DNA of 64,000 bases, from the NCBI RefSeq assembly GCF_024345225.1, contig NZ_BROD01000001.1:992001-1056000 (forward strand), in the 5' to 3' direction. The translations under genes and the position numbers were made by a program. Of this stretch, positions 42,738-51,365 are shown piece after piece (positions within the stretch are counted from its first letter, which is position 1; every line of letters begins with the position of its first letter). A model generated the notes under the pieces. The model searched no databases. It was given only the letters and a program-made list of their open reading frames with translations, and was not told where the DNA came from. This DNA is from Clostridium sp. TW13 (GTDB lineage Bacteria; Bacillota; Clostridia; Clostridiales; Clostridiaceae).

Positions 42738-44027
42738 ATGAAAAAATCAATAATAGCCATTGTGATGACAGTATCACTTTCAGCAAATGCAATGGTAACA
42801 ATGGGAGCTACTCCTATTAAAAATAATCTTACAAATAAAGCTAATAGAGCAGTCATAAATATATCATCAGCTTCAGATATTAAAGATATAAAGAATAAAA
42901 TTCCTGAAGTCGATATAAAAATGCTTAAAGGAGGACAAGCAGTTGTTTATTCCAATAAAATATCAGAAACTCAATTGCTTAATAAATTGTCCAAACTCAA
43001 AAATGTAAAAAAAGTTAAAAAGCCAGATACTATATCTGTAGTAAAACCTACAGATAAGGTAGAAATTAAAACAAATAGTAGATATTCTTATAATAGAAGT
43101 TCAATAATTAATTATAGATCATATGAGTACGACTTAATAAGGACAGAAGCTTATAAAGCCTGGTCAATGGTAAAGCAGCAAAAGCAAATAAAAGTTGCAG
43201 TTGTAGATACAGGCGTTGATTATAATCATCCAGCATTAAAAGGTAAAATTGATTTAGCAAATGCATATAATTTTGTGTCAAATAATAAAAATGTTATGGA
43301 CGATCAAGGTCATGGAACTCATGTTAGCGGAATTATCACAACGAACACAAAAGATAATTATGGACTTATGGGGATTACAGGGCAACTTAATGTTCAAATT
43401 CTGCCAGTAAAAGTCCTTGATTCTAATGGAAGTGGAGATTCGGATATAATTGCTCAAGGAATCACTTATGCTGTGGATAAGGGAGCGGATATAATTAATA
43501 TGAGTTTTGGTGGAGAGGGAACATCTCCAGAAATAAACAATGCTATTCAATATGCAGTACAAAAAGGCGTAATTGTAGTGGCAGCGGCAGGAAATGATAA
43601 TACTGATTGCTCAACTTTTACACCTGCATCACTTGATAATGTATTAACGGTTTCAGCATTGTCTATGAGTGATAGAAAATCAAGTTATTCTAATTATGGG
43701 AATGCAGTTGAACTTTCAGCTCCAGGAGATATGATATTAAGTACTTATCCTAATGGAAGATATGCTTTTATGAGTGGTACAAGCATGGCTACTCCGGTAG
43801 TTACAGGCATTGCTGCAATAGTAAAAGCTCAAAATCCAACATTAACTGCTGCACAAATTGAGAAAATTTTAGAGAAGTCTTCTGTAGATTTGGGAGTTAA
43901 AGGCAAAGATAAATATTACGGATATGGTAAGGTTGATGCTTACAAAGCATTAAATAGTATGGTTACATTAGGGACTTCTTCAACTAAGAAAACTTCTTCA
44001 GTTACAAAAAGTGTAATAAAAAAATAA
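42738..44027 (+). CDS. Secreted S8-family subtilisin-like serine protease
   Basis: A 429-residue secreted subtilase. Residues 1-25 are a signal peptide (IVMTVSLSANAMVTMGA), about 30-115 an inhibitor-like propeptide, and about 120-405 the S8 catalytic domain. The catalytic triad is visible: Asp in VAVVDTGVDYNHP, His in GHGTHVSGII and Ser in MSGTSMATPVVTGIAA. A short Ser/Thr/Lys-rich tail follows. CGGAGGGA precedes the ATG. It resembles thermitase/subtilisin-type extracellular proteases. Confidence 0.94.
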   Translation: MKKSIIAIVMTVSLSANAMVTMGATPIKNNLTNKANRAVINISSASDIKDIKNKIPEVDIKMLKGGQAVVYSNKISETQLLNKLSKLKNVKKVKKPDTISVVKPTDKVEIKTNSRYSYNRSSIINYRSYEYDLIRTEAYKAWSMVKQQKQIKVAVVDTGVDYNHPALKGKIDLANAYNFVSNNKNVMDDQGHGTHVSGIITTNTKDNYGLMGITGQLNVQILPVKVLDSNGSGDSDIIAQGITYAVDKGADIINMSFGGEGTSPEINNAIQYAVQKGVIVVAAAGNDNTDCSTFTPASLDNVLTVSALSMSDRKSSYSNYGNAVELSAPGDMILSTYPNGRYAFMSGTSMATPVVTGIAAIVKAQNPTLTAAQIEKILEKSSVDLGVKGKDKYYGYGKVDAYKALNSMVTLGTSSTKKTSSVTKSVIKK

Positions 44028-44037
44028 ATATAGCATT

Positions 44038-44073
44038 AAATAGAACCACAATAATGTTATTGTGGTTCTATTT
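44038..44073. terminator. Bidirectional terminator
   Basis: AAATAGAACCACAATAA and TTATTGTGGTTCTATTT are perfect 17-bp arms around TG, between the protease gene and the convergent YhgE/Pip gene. Confidence 0.9.
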
Positions 44074-44091
44074 ATTATGTTAACATTTAAT

Positions 44092-46137
44092 TTAGTCTGC
44101 TTCAGCTTTAAGACGTTTTAATCCTTTAAAGGTTCTGTTGATTACAAAACCGCCAATATAGAATATAGCCATAAATACAAGCAGTGCCATCGAAATTGTT
44201 GCAAATCTTGATGAATTTATACCACTTGTTATCATTCTAAGTCCTTCTACAGAGTAGGTCATAGGGAAATATGGAGATAATAATCTAAAGAACTTAGGGG
44301 CTGTTTCTATTGGGAAGGTTCCACCTGAGGAAGCTAATTGCAAAACAAAAATAACAAATAAAATAGGTGTTCCAACAAGTCCTATAGCATAGGATACGCC
44401 ATACATTATACTGAAAAATACAACAGCAATAAACATATTTGCAATGTAGAATAATCCTATGTTTGAGGTTTGAAGCCCTAATCCATTTACCAAGAGCAAG
44501 CTTAAAATTATTGCTTGGCACATAACAATAATAGATCCAGCTAAGAAGGTTCCTGTATAAGTTTTTAAGAATTTATATTTTACTACCTTTGTTAGTTTAG
44601 TTAATGATATTATTATGTTAGTTAGTAAGGCACCAAGCCATAAAGATAGAGATATAAAATATGGAGCAAGACCTTCACCGTAATACTTAACAGCATTTAT
44701 TGATACATCAGATAAGGTTAATGGATTTGTTGTAAATTTAGATACATCCTCTACACTGAATTTTAAGCTATTATTCATAGTAGTGTATCCATTATTTAAT
44801 CCATCCTTTAATTTTAATGCACCATCATTAGCTGAATTTAATCCAGTACTTAGATTTATTGCACCTGTATTTAAAGCTGTCAAACCTGTAGATAATTCAC
44901 CTGTTTTTTGAGTAGCAGTATTTAATCCAGTAAGAAGTGAATTGCTTCCAGTTTTAAGCTTGTTGGCACCATCTATAAGTTGGTTTACTCCTGTAAGTGA
45001 TTTTGTTTGCACATCGGCTAAAGTGGAGGCAAGTTTAGTTGTTCCAGCAGACACCTGTTGAGCTCCTGCACTTAATTTATTTAAACTTGTACTTAGAGTG
45101 CCTGAGCTAGTTGCTGCAGTTCTTAATTTACTTTCAAGACCTTGGCTATTTATATTACTTATTAATTGACTTATTATAGCTTTAGCTTGTTCTATGTTCT
45201 GTTGATTGTTAGAGGCAAGTAATGAAGAAACTTGACCAAGTGTTGTGTTAATCTGATGAATGCCATCTGCAGCACTTGTAAGTGATTTTGGTAAGTCTGC
45301 CTTTTGAGTTTGAGATGCAACAGCAGATAAACCATCTGAAACTGATTTTGCACCTGTAACTAATTGATTAACGCTACTTGTGTTTTGTGATAAACCATTT
45401 TTAAATTCATTAAGACCAATAATTAACGAGTTTATGCCATTTGAAAGTTGAGCTTCTCCTGAAGCAGCATCCTTTAATCCATTTTCAAGTTGTTTTGATC
45501 CATTAGTAGCTGTAGTTAAGCCAGAGGATAATTGTTTTGAACCAGAGAGCAATTTATCAGTACCGCTTTGAAGACTAGCAGCACCATCACTAGCAGTCTT
45601 TAGTGAATTTTTCACATCATATAAGCCACTGGCTAGAGCTTTTGTTGCTTCTTCTTGAATATTTGAAGAAATCTCTGATTTAATACTTTCAGCAGCCCTC
45701 TCAGATACTTGAGCAAATACAAAGTTTTTACCCTTATTGGCTTCATAAATTATAGTAGGTTTGATAAACTTACCACCTTTTGATTCAGCTATTTTAGCAG
45801 AAAAGTCTTCTGGAATTACTACCAAAGCATAATAAGATGTACCACTAACACCTCTTTTGGCTTCATCGTAGCTAACAAATTTCCAACCGATTTTTGTATT
45901 ATTTCTTAAATTATTTTCTATATCTTTACCAATATTATACTGTTTGCCATCCTTTGTAACAGGTTTATCTAAGTTTACAAAGGCTATAGGAACATTATTG
46001 AAATTTCCATAAGGGTCCCAAAAGGCTGAAAGATATATACCAGAATATAAAACCGGAACGAATATAACAGCTATAGCTGATATAGCTATAAGTCTAAATA
46101 AGGATTTTTGCTTATCAAATTTGAGTTTTTCTTCCAT
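44092..46137 (-). CDS. YhgE/Pip-domain membrane protein (ABC-2-like)
   Basis: A 681-residue protein of the YhgE/Pip family. The N-terminal helix (IAISAIAVIFVPVLYSGIYL) and YhgE domain are followed by a long extracellular region (about 170-460) of repeated Gly/Ser/Leu-rich units such as LQSGTDKLLSGSKQLSSGL, predicted to be coiled coil. Five C-terminal transmembrane segments follow (FISLSLWLGALLTNIIISL and onward). Relatives include phage infection protein Pip and ESX/type VII-associated EsaA. AAAGGAGGATAAC precedes the ATG. No type VII secretion genes are adjacent, so the role is open. Confidence 0.9.
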   Translation of the reverse strand: MEEKLKFDKQKSLFRLIAISAIAVIFVPVLYSGIYLSAFWDPYGNFNNVPIAFVNLDKPVTKDGKQYNIGKDIENNLRNNTKIGWKFVSYDEAKRGVSGTSYYALVVIPEDFSAKIAESKGGKFIKPTIIYEANKGKNFVFAQVSERAAESIKSEISSNIQEEATKALASGLYDVKNSLKTASDGAASLQSGTDKLLSGSKQLSSGLTTATNGSKQLENGLKDAASGEAQLSNGINSLIIGLNEFKNGLSQNTSSVNQLVTGAKSVSDGLSAVASQTQKADLPKSLTSAADGIHQINTTLGQVSSLLASNNQQNIEQAKAIISQLISNINSQGLESKLRTAATSSGTLSTSLNKLSAGAQQVSAGTTKLASTLADVQTKSLTGVNQLIDGANKLKTGSNSLLTGLNTATQKTGELSTGLTALNTGAINLSTGLNSANDGALKLKDGLNNGYTTMNNSLKFSVEDVSKFTTNPLTLSDVSINAVKYYGEGLAPYFISLSLWLGALLTNIIISLTKLTKVVKYKFLKTYTGTFLAGSIIVMCQAIILSLLLVNGLGLQTSNIGLFYIANMFIAVVFFSIMYGVSYAIGLVGTPILFVIFVLQLASSGGTFPIETAPKFFRLLSPYFPMTYSVEGLRMITSGINSSRFATISMALLVFMAIFYIGGFVINRTFKGLKRLKAEAD

Positions 46138-46447
46138 TGTTATCCTCCTTTGTTTGCAAGTCTATATAAGTGCCTAGCAATAAGTTTTTTAGTTACTTCA
46201 CTAATATAAGTTCTAGTTTGTGCAGACTATTTAAATTAATTCATTAATGATTTTCAAAATTAGAGCTAAGCTATCTGCTTAAGCATGATAATTAGCAGAC
46301 ATCTTTTTGAAAGTTATGATATAATAATGGTACATTTGTAAAAAATAAGTATGGATGAGAAATGCATTAGCTAATGGGTTAATCTCATTAATAGGAACTA
46401 ATAAAACTATATAAAAAGCTATATATAATTAATGCGAGGTGGAGATT
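46138..46447. other. Gene-free divergent region
   Basis: This gap between the divergent YhgE/Pip and SRPBCC genes has a possible -10 TATAAT (46320-46325) on the + strand and an AGC-TAAGC/GCTTA-GC partial inverted repeat near 46265-46297. Nothing firmer is visible. Confidence 0.3.
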
Positions 46448-46861
46448 TTGGGAAAAGCGAGGACTTCAGAAGTAACAGCATATTTTAATTCAAACATAAA
46501 TGCTGTTTGGGATGTAGTTACTAATAATAAAGACTGTGAGTGGCGTAGTGATATTGAAAAAATTGAAATTCTTAATGAAGGCGAATTTATTGAGTATACT
46601 GGTAATGGTAATTCAACAAAATTTATTATAACTAAAAAGAAGTCTTATAGTGAATATGAATTTAATATGGAAAATAAAATGTTTACTGGTTCTTGGACAG
46701 GGCATTTTTCTGAAACAGAAAATGGTGGAACTAAAATAATTTTTAAAGAGAATATCCTGATTAAAAATCCTATAATTAGAGTTTTGTCTTATTTCCTTAT
46801 GGATTTAAAGAAGATGCAAAATACGTATATATTGGATTTGAAGAAGAAATTGGTGGAATAG
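46448..46861 (+). CDS. SRPBCC-family protein
   Basis: A 137-residue single-domain protein of the START/polyketide-cyclase-like SRPBCC superfamily: SEVTAYFNSNINAVWDVVTNN at the N-terminus, FIITKKKSYSEYEFNME in the middle strands, and a C-terminal helix (MDLKKMQNTYILDLKKKL). The fold makes a hydrophobic ligand cavity; the ligand is unknown. TTG 46448 is preferred since AGGTGGAG lies just before it; GTG 46439 overlaps that site. It is a single-gene unit. Confidence 0.78.
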   Translation: MGKARTSEVTAYFNSNINAVWDVVTNNKDCEWRSDIEKIEILNEGEFIEYTGNGNSTKFIITKKKSYSEYEFNMENKMFTGSWTGHFSETENGGTKIIFKENILIKNPIIRVLSYFLMDLKKMQNTYILDLKKKLVE

Positions 46862-46911
46862 AAGAAATAGACTTGCGGAATTTGAGTAATATTGCATATA
46901 AATCAGAAATC

Positions 46912-46953
46912 AAGAGCATTGAATTATGATATAGTTCCATGCTCTTAATTTTT
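46912..46953. terminator. Terminator between SRPBCC gene and sspH
   Basis: AAGAGCAT (46912-46919) pairs with ATGCTCTT (46939-46946), followed by AATTTTT. Confidence 0.7.
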
Positions 46954-46994
46954 ACATAAACGTATATTTAATATGGAGGGAAAGTACTTGCCAA

Positions 46995-47165
46995 TTAAAC
47001 TAATTTAGACACATCTACTAAATGTCTTTCACCAGTTTCTAGATCTTTAACTTCAACTTCATTTGTTGCTTCAATAATATTTTCTAGCCATACAGATTTT
47101 TCATTATACTTAACATTTGTCATACCAGTTGAATTGATAATTTCTCTAGCTCTTTTAATATCCAT
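46995..47165 (-). CDS. sspH: H-type small acid-soluble spore protein
   Basis: A 56-residue protein beginning MDIKRAREIINSTGMTNVKY with SVWLENI and ending in LETGERHLVDVSKLV, which fits the SspH family (MD-x-KRA-x-EI, then a Y-N-x-x-x-V-W/Y strand). H-type proteins are made in the developing spore. AAGGAGCGAGAATT precedes the ATG. Its short length keeps it out of ordinary ORF lists. It is direct evidence that the organism forms endospores. Confidence 0.85.
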   Translation of the reverse strand: MDIKRAREIINSTGMTNVKYNEKSVWLENIIEATNEVEVKDLETGERHLVDVSKLV

Positions 47166-47360
47166 AATTCTCGCTCCTTATTTTAAATATTTTGTACAAT
47201 AATATATTACCCTTATGAAATAAAAAAATTCTTTACACATAAAATTCATAACTTTATGCTAATTTAAAAGATATATACTTAAATTTATATTGGAAAAATG
47301 GGAAAGTACTTTGTTACAATATGAAGTTTACTTTTTTATATAAAAATTAGAGGTGATATT

Positions 47361-48044
47361 GTGAATAATATTCTAATTATTGAAGATGAGAAAAGTGTAG
47401 CAGAGATTTTAAAAGCTTACCTTGAAAAAGAAGGGTATAGTGTTTTTATTACTGAAAGAGGGTTGGATGGAATAGAAATATTCCGCAAAGAGAATATAAA
47501 GCTTGTGATCTTAGATTTAATGCTTCCTGATATTGATGGAGAAGAGGTGTGTAAGATACTTAGAAGAATTTCTGATGTCCACATTTTTATGCTTACTGCT
47601 AAAGTGTCTCTAAGTGATAAGATTGAAGGATTAAATATTGGTGCTGATGAGTATTTGACAAAACCTTTAAGCCCAAGGGAGCTTACTGCTCGTGTAAATG
47701 CGTTATTCAGAAGAATTCATGGAAATGAAGAAAATATTATCTATTTTGATAATAATAATATAATTATTGATAATGATAAGAGAGTATTCAAGCTAAAAGG
47801 CCAGGAGGTTGCATTAACCCCTAATGAATTTGATATACTATATGCTTTGGCTTCAAATAGAGGAAAAGTCTTTACAAGAGAAGCTATAATAGAAAGAGTT
47901 TTTGGTATTGATTTTGAAGGCTCAGATAGAATTGTAGATGTTCACATTAAAAATTTAAGAAAAAAGATCGAAGAGGATAGTAAAACTCCTAAGTATATCT
48001 TAACTGTTACAAAGGTAGGATATAAGTTTGGTGATGAAAAATGA
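47361..48044 (+). CDS. OmpR/PhoB-family response regulator (putative copper response)
   Basis: A 227-residue response regulator. The receiver domain has IIEDE (acidic pocket), the phosphoacceptor Asp in LVILDLMLPDIDG (about residue 51), MLTAK and the conserved lysine in YLTKPLSPREL. The C-terminal winged helix (about 130-225) reads LTPNEFDILYALASNRGKVF, then DRIVDVHIKNLRKKI and GYKFG. GTG 47361 follows GAGGTGATATT. It overlaps the kinase gene by 4 bp. The sensor and the protein that follows suggest metal, probably copper, as the signal. Confidence 0.93.
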   Translation: MNNILIIEDEKSVAEILKAYLEKEGYSVFITERGLDGIEIFRKENIKLVILDLMLPDIDGEEVCKILRRISDVHIFMLTAKVSLSDKIEGLNIGADEYLTKPLSPRELTARVNALFRRIHGNEENIIYFDNNNIIIDNDKRVFKLKGQEVALTPNEFDILYALASNRGKVFTREAIIERVFGIDFEGSDRIVDVHIKNLRKKIEEDSKTPKYILTVTKVGYKFGDEK

Positions 48045-49423
48045 AGCAGAGTATAAGAAAGCGTTTGAGCATAATTATAATATTTTGTTCAGTAGTTGGT
48101 GTAACATTATCAGTTTTGGTGGTTAACATTACTATTAACAATACATTTAATAAGTATATGCAGGATATACAAAGTAAGAGAAATATTCGATTGGTGGAAT
48201 ATTTTCAGCAAATTTATAAGCGAGATGGCACATGGAATTCTAATTCAGGAGAAGAGATGATGCATGAGGCACTTATGAGTAATTATTGTTTGTCACTTTT
48301 AGATCAGAAAGGAAAAGTAGTATGGCAGATGAACCCTAATGATATACGATACAAAAGTCATATGATGATGATGAACTCAAATAATAATGAAGGGGTATAT
48401 ACAACAAGTAAATTTGCTCTTAACGTAGATGGCAGGATAGTAGGATACATATTAGTAGGCCAATATTCTCCTGTATTGCTTTCTAAAGAAGATGTGAATT
48501 TTAAAGTGGAAATTAACAAGAGTATTGCATTAAGTGGATTATTAACCATAGTAATAGTAGCAGCCATAAGCATAATTTTATCAAAGCAATTTTCTGAACC
48601 CATAAAGGCAGTTTCAAAAACTTCTGTCAATTTATCAAAAGGGGATTATGAGTCAAGGTTAAAAATTAATAGTAATATTCAAGAAATCAAAAATTTAATT
48701 GTAAGCATTAATTCTCTTGGCGAAAAATTAAACAGTCAGGATCTATTGAGAAAAAGGCTTATTTCAGATATATCTCATGAAATACGAACTCCTCTTAATA
48801 TTTTGCAAAATAATTTAGAAGCAATGATAGATGGAATTGTGCCTGTGACACCTGAAAAGTTAAATAGTTTGAATGAAGAAGTAATAAGATTTGGTAAACT
48901 TTTAAACAATTTAAATACATTAAAACAGGTTGAATCAGAAGAAATGATATTAAATATGGGATTGGTTAATATTGAAGAATTGATTTTTTCTGTAATAAGT
49001 GATTTTTCAATTGCAGCCACTGAAAAGAATATAGAATTGCTATTTGAGAAAGAAGAAAATTCCGATTTTAATGTGATTGGAGATTATGATAAATTAAAGC
49101 AGGTATTTATTAATCTTATTTCTAATGCAATTAAATTTACAAAATTCAATGGAATTGTACGTGTGAAAATAAGTAGTAGTAATAATTATGTTTCAATTTC
49201 AATACAAGATAATGGAATTGGTATAAAAAAAGAAGATCTGCCATTCATATTTGAGAGGATGTATCGTGGAGATAAGAGCAGGCAGGCGATAGAGGGTAGT
49301 GGTATAGGGCTTACCATTGCAAAAAAGATTTTAACTTTACATTCAGGCACAATTGACGTTGAAAGCAAAGAGAATAAAGGAACTACATTTTTAGTGCATT
49401 TAAATAAAGATGAAGAAAAATAA
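48041..49423 (+). CDS. Sensor histidine kinase with Met/His-rich extracellular domain
   Basis: A 460-residue kinase. Transmembrane helices lie at about 9-32 and 163-183 and enclose an extracellular domain of about 130 residues. This contains EEMMHEALM (71-79) and SHMMMMN (106-112), clusters of Met and His suited to binding Cu(I) or Ag(I). HAMP follows (SEPIKAVSKTSVNLSKGDYE), then HisKA with the phosphohistidine in LISDISHEIRTPLNIL and HATPase with NLISNAIKFTKFNG, DNGIGIKKEDL and GSGIGLTIAKK. It is translationally coupled to the response regulator. A copper-linked HMA/SafE/cupredoxin gene follows 97 bp downstream. Confidence 0.92.
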   Translation: MKQSIRKRLSIIIIFCSVVGVTLSVLVVNITINNTFNKYMQDIQSKRNIRLVEYFQQIYKRDGTWNSNSGEEMMHEALMSNYCLSLLDQKGKVVWQMNPNDIRYKSHMMMMNSNNNEGVYTTSKFALNVDGRIVGYILVGQYSPVLLSKEDVNFKVEINKSIALSGLLTIVIVAAISIILSKQFSEPIKAVSKTSVNLSKGDYESRLKINSNIQEIKNLIVSINSLGEKLNSQDLLRKRLISDISHEIRTPLNILQNNLEAMIDGIVPVTPEKLNSLNEEVIRFGKLLNNLNTLKQVESEEMILNMGLVNIEELIFSVISDFSIAATEKNIELLFEKEENSDFNVIGDYDKLKQVFINLISNAIKFTKFNGIVRVKISSSNNYVSISIQDNGIGIKKEDLPFIFERMYRGDKSRQAIEGSGIGLTIAKKILTLHSGTIDVESKENKGTTFLVHLNKDEEK

Positions 49424-49520
49424 TCCTCATAATATCTTCATAACTTTTTATTATACTTCGTTATACAAAGATAAAAAAATGTTGCTTATAAGCAATTCTA
49501 AAAAGTTAATGGAGGAAAAT

Positions 49521-51317
49521 ATGAGCATGAAAAGAGAAGTAATTAAAGTTTATGATATGACATGTACTTCCTGCGAGAAAAAAGTAGAGAAAGTCTTAAG
49601 GGAAGTTAATGGAGTTAAAAATGTAAGTGCTAGTTATAGTAATCAGCAGGTAGATGTTGAATATGATGATATAGTATGCACGAAGGAACAACTTAAAGAA
49701 GCAATTAAGAAATCAGGATATAGTACTGAGAATTCAAATAATATTAAATTCATCGGATTTTTTGTTATTGTTGCAGCTATTTTATTGTTAGGTAGTTCTA
49801 CGGCAGGGTTTGATATGAATGCTAAATTAAATGGAGCTTCATATTTTGTACTATTTTTAGTAGGGATGCTTACATCAGTGCACTGCGTTGGTATGTGTGG
49901 TGGAATCATGCTTACACAAAGCATATCAAATGAAAAAAATAGTAAGCTTAAAACATTAATGCCTTCAATATTGTATAATACTGGAAGAATAACTTCTTAT
50001 ACTATAATTGGTGGTATTGTTGGAGCATTAGGATCTGTATTATCATTATCAATTCATGTAAAGGCAGGACTTCAGATATTTGCTGGGATTTTCATGATAA
50101 TAATGGGACTTAATATGGCAGGTTTTTCAGCCTTTAGAAAGTTCAACATTAGATTACCTTGGTCTTCATGTTCAGTAAAAAAGAAGCCTAAAACTCCTTT
50201 TTTAGTGGGAATGCTAAATGGACTGATGCCATGTGGACCATTGCAAACAATGCAACTTTATGCTTTAGGAACTGGTAGTGCCCTAAATGGTGCAATTTCA
50301 ATGTTTCTATTTTCTTTAGGAACAGTTCCGTTAATGTTGCTATTTGGTGCTATATCAGGATTTTTAAGTAAAGGATATACAAAGAAATTATTAAGATTTA
50401 GTGGAATATTAGTAGTTATTCTAGGAGTAATAATGGGAAATAGAGGATTAGCTCTTGCTGGAGTTAATACACCTAATATGAATACAGTAACTAATGTTTT
50501 GTCAGGGAGCCAAGATAACTCGAACCAATCAAATGTGGCTAAGCCAACTATAGAAAATGGGGTTCAAGTAATAAATATGACTGCAGATGGGAATGGGTAT
50601 ACACCTAATGTATTTTATGTTCAAAAAAATATGCCTGTTAAGTGGATAATATCTGGGAAACAAATAACTTCTTGTAATAATGCAATAGTTGTTCAATCAC
50701 TTAATATACAAAAAACTTTAACTTCAGGTGAAAATGTAATTGAATTTACGCCAAAGGATAGTGATATTAACTTTAGCTGTTGGATGGGGATGATTTCAGG
50801 AGTAATTAAGGTTATGGATAATATTGATTCTGTGGATACATCAAAAGTAGCGCCAGTACCTCAACAAAGCAGTGGAATGAGTTGCTGTGGTGGAGGACCT
50901 GCAACTACTTCAAAGGCTCCAAGCATATATGGTAGTGATATAAGTAAGGTTTCAACAGATAGATTAATTAAAAAAGCAACTATTCTTGATGGTATTCAAA
51001 GTATAAAAGTAAAAGGAACAGGTTATGAATTTGAACCACTTGTAATAGTAGCAGAGAAAGGAATAAAAACTAAACTCATTTTAGATCTTAGTGAATTTGA
51101 CAATGCTAATTCAAATTTTAGCTTAGTTAATGAAGATAATGGGAATGTATTAAATACTTTCAAAGGGGAAAAAGGAACTGTGGAATTTGATTTCAATATA
51201 GATAAATTAGGAACATATTATATTGTCAATAATAATTCAGCAGTACTTGCAATTGAGGTTTCAGACTCGCTAAAAAGTGTTAATTTAGAGGATGTACGTA
51301 AAAAATATATATTTTAA
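49521..51317 (+). CDS. HMA-SafE/DsbD-like-cupredoxin fusion protein (putative copper handling)
   Basis: A 598-residue fusion. Residues 1-70 are a heavy-metal-associated domain with MTC15TSC18. Residues about 75-345 are a SafE/DsbD-type membrane domain of six or more helices with paired cysteines in HC122VGMC126GG and LMPCGPLQ. About 380-455 is a cupredoxin-like domain with SCNNAIV and FSCWMGM, then a linker with SCCGGG, and a second beta domain (about 485-590). AATGGAGG lies before ATG 49521. The layout suggests copper acceptance at the membrane and passage to an extracytoplasmic domain. It is linked to the kinase with Met-rich sensor upstream. Confidence 0.85.
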   Translation: MSMKREVIKVYDMTCTSCEKKVEKVLREVNGVKNVSASYSNQQVDVEYDDIVCTKEQLKEAIKKSGYSTENSNNIKFIGFFVIVAAILLLGSSTAGFDMNAKLNGASYFVLFLVGMLTSVHCVGMCGGIMLTQSISNEKNSKLKTLMPSILYNTGRITSYTIIGGIVGALGSVLSLSIHVKAGLQIFAGIFMIIMGLNMAGFSAFRKFNIRLPWSSCSVKKKPKTPFLVGMLNGLMPCGPLQTMQLYALGTGSALNGAISMFLFSLGTVPLMLLFGAISGFLSKGYTKKLLRFSGILVVILGVIMGNRGLALAGVNTPNMNTVTNVLSGSQDNSNQSNVAKPTIENGVQVINMTADGNGYTPNVFYVQKNMPVKWIISGKQITSCNNAIVVQSLNIQKTLTSGENVIEFTPKDSDINFSCWMGMISGVIKVMDNIDSVDTSKVAPVPQQSSGMSCCGGGPATTSKAPSIYGSDISKVSTDRLIKKATILDGIQSIKVKGTGYEFEPLVIVAEKGIKTKLILDLSEFDNANSNFSLVNEDNGNVLNTFKGEKGTVEFDFNIDKLGTYYIVNNNSAVLAIEVSDSLKSVNLEDVRKKYIF

Positions 51318-51358
51318 ATAAAGAATCGCTGTCAGGAGTCTGATGGCGATTCTTTATT
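51317..51358. terminator. Bidirectional terminator
   Basis: AATAAAGAATCGC pairs with GCGATTCTTTATT between convergent genes. Confidence 0.85.
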
Positions 51359-51365
51359 ATAATAT

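Noticed and set aside
44620-45610. Repetitive DNA-like segment within the YhgE/Pip gene
   Set aside because: The periodicity is the Gly/Ser/Leu-rich coiled-coil protein repeat of the family, not a DNA repeat or mobile element.
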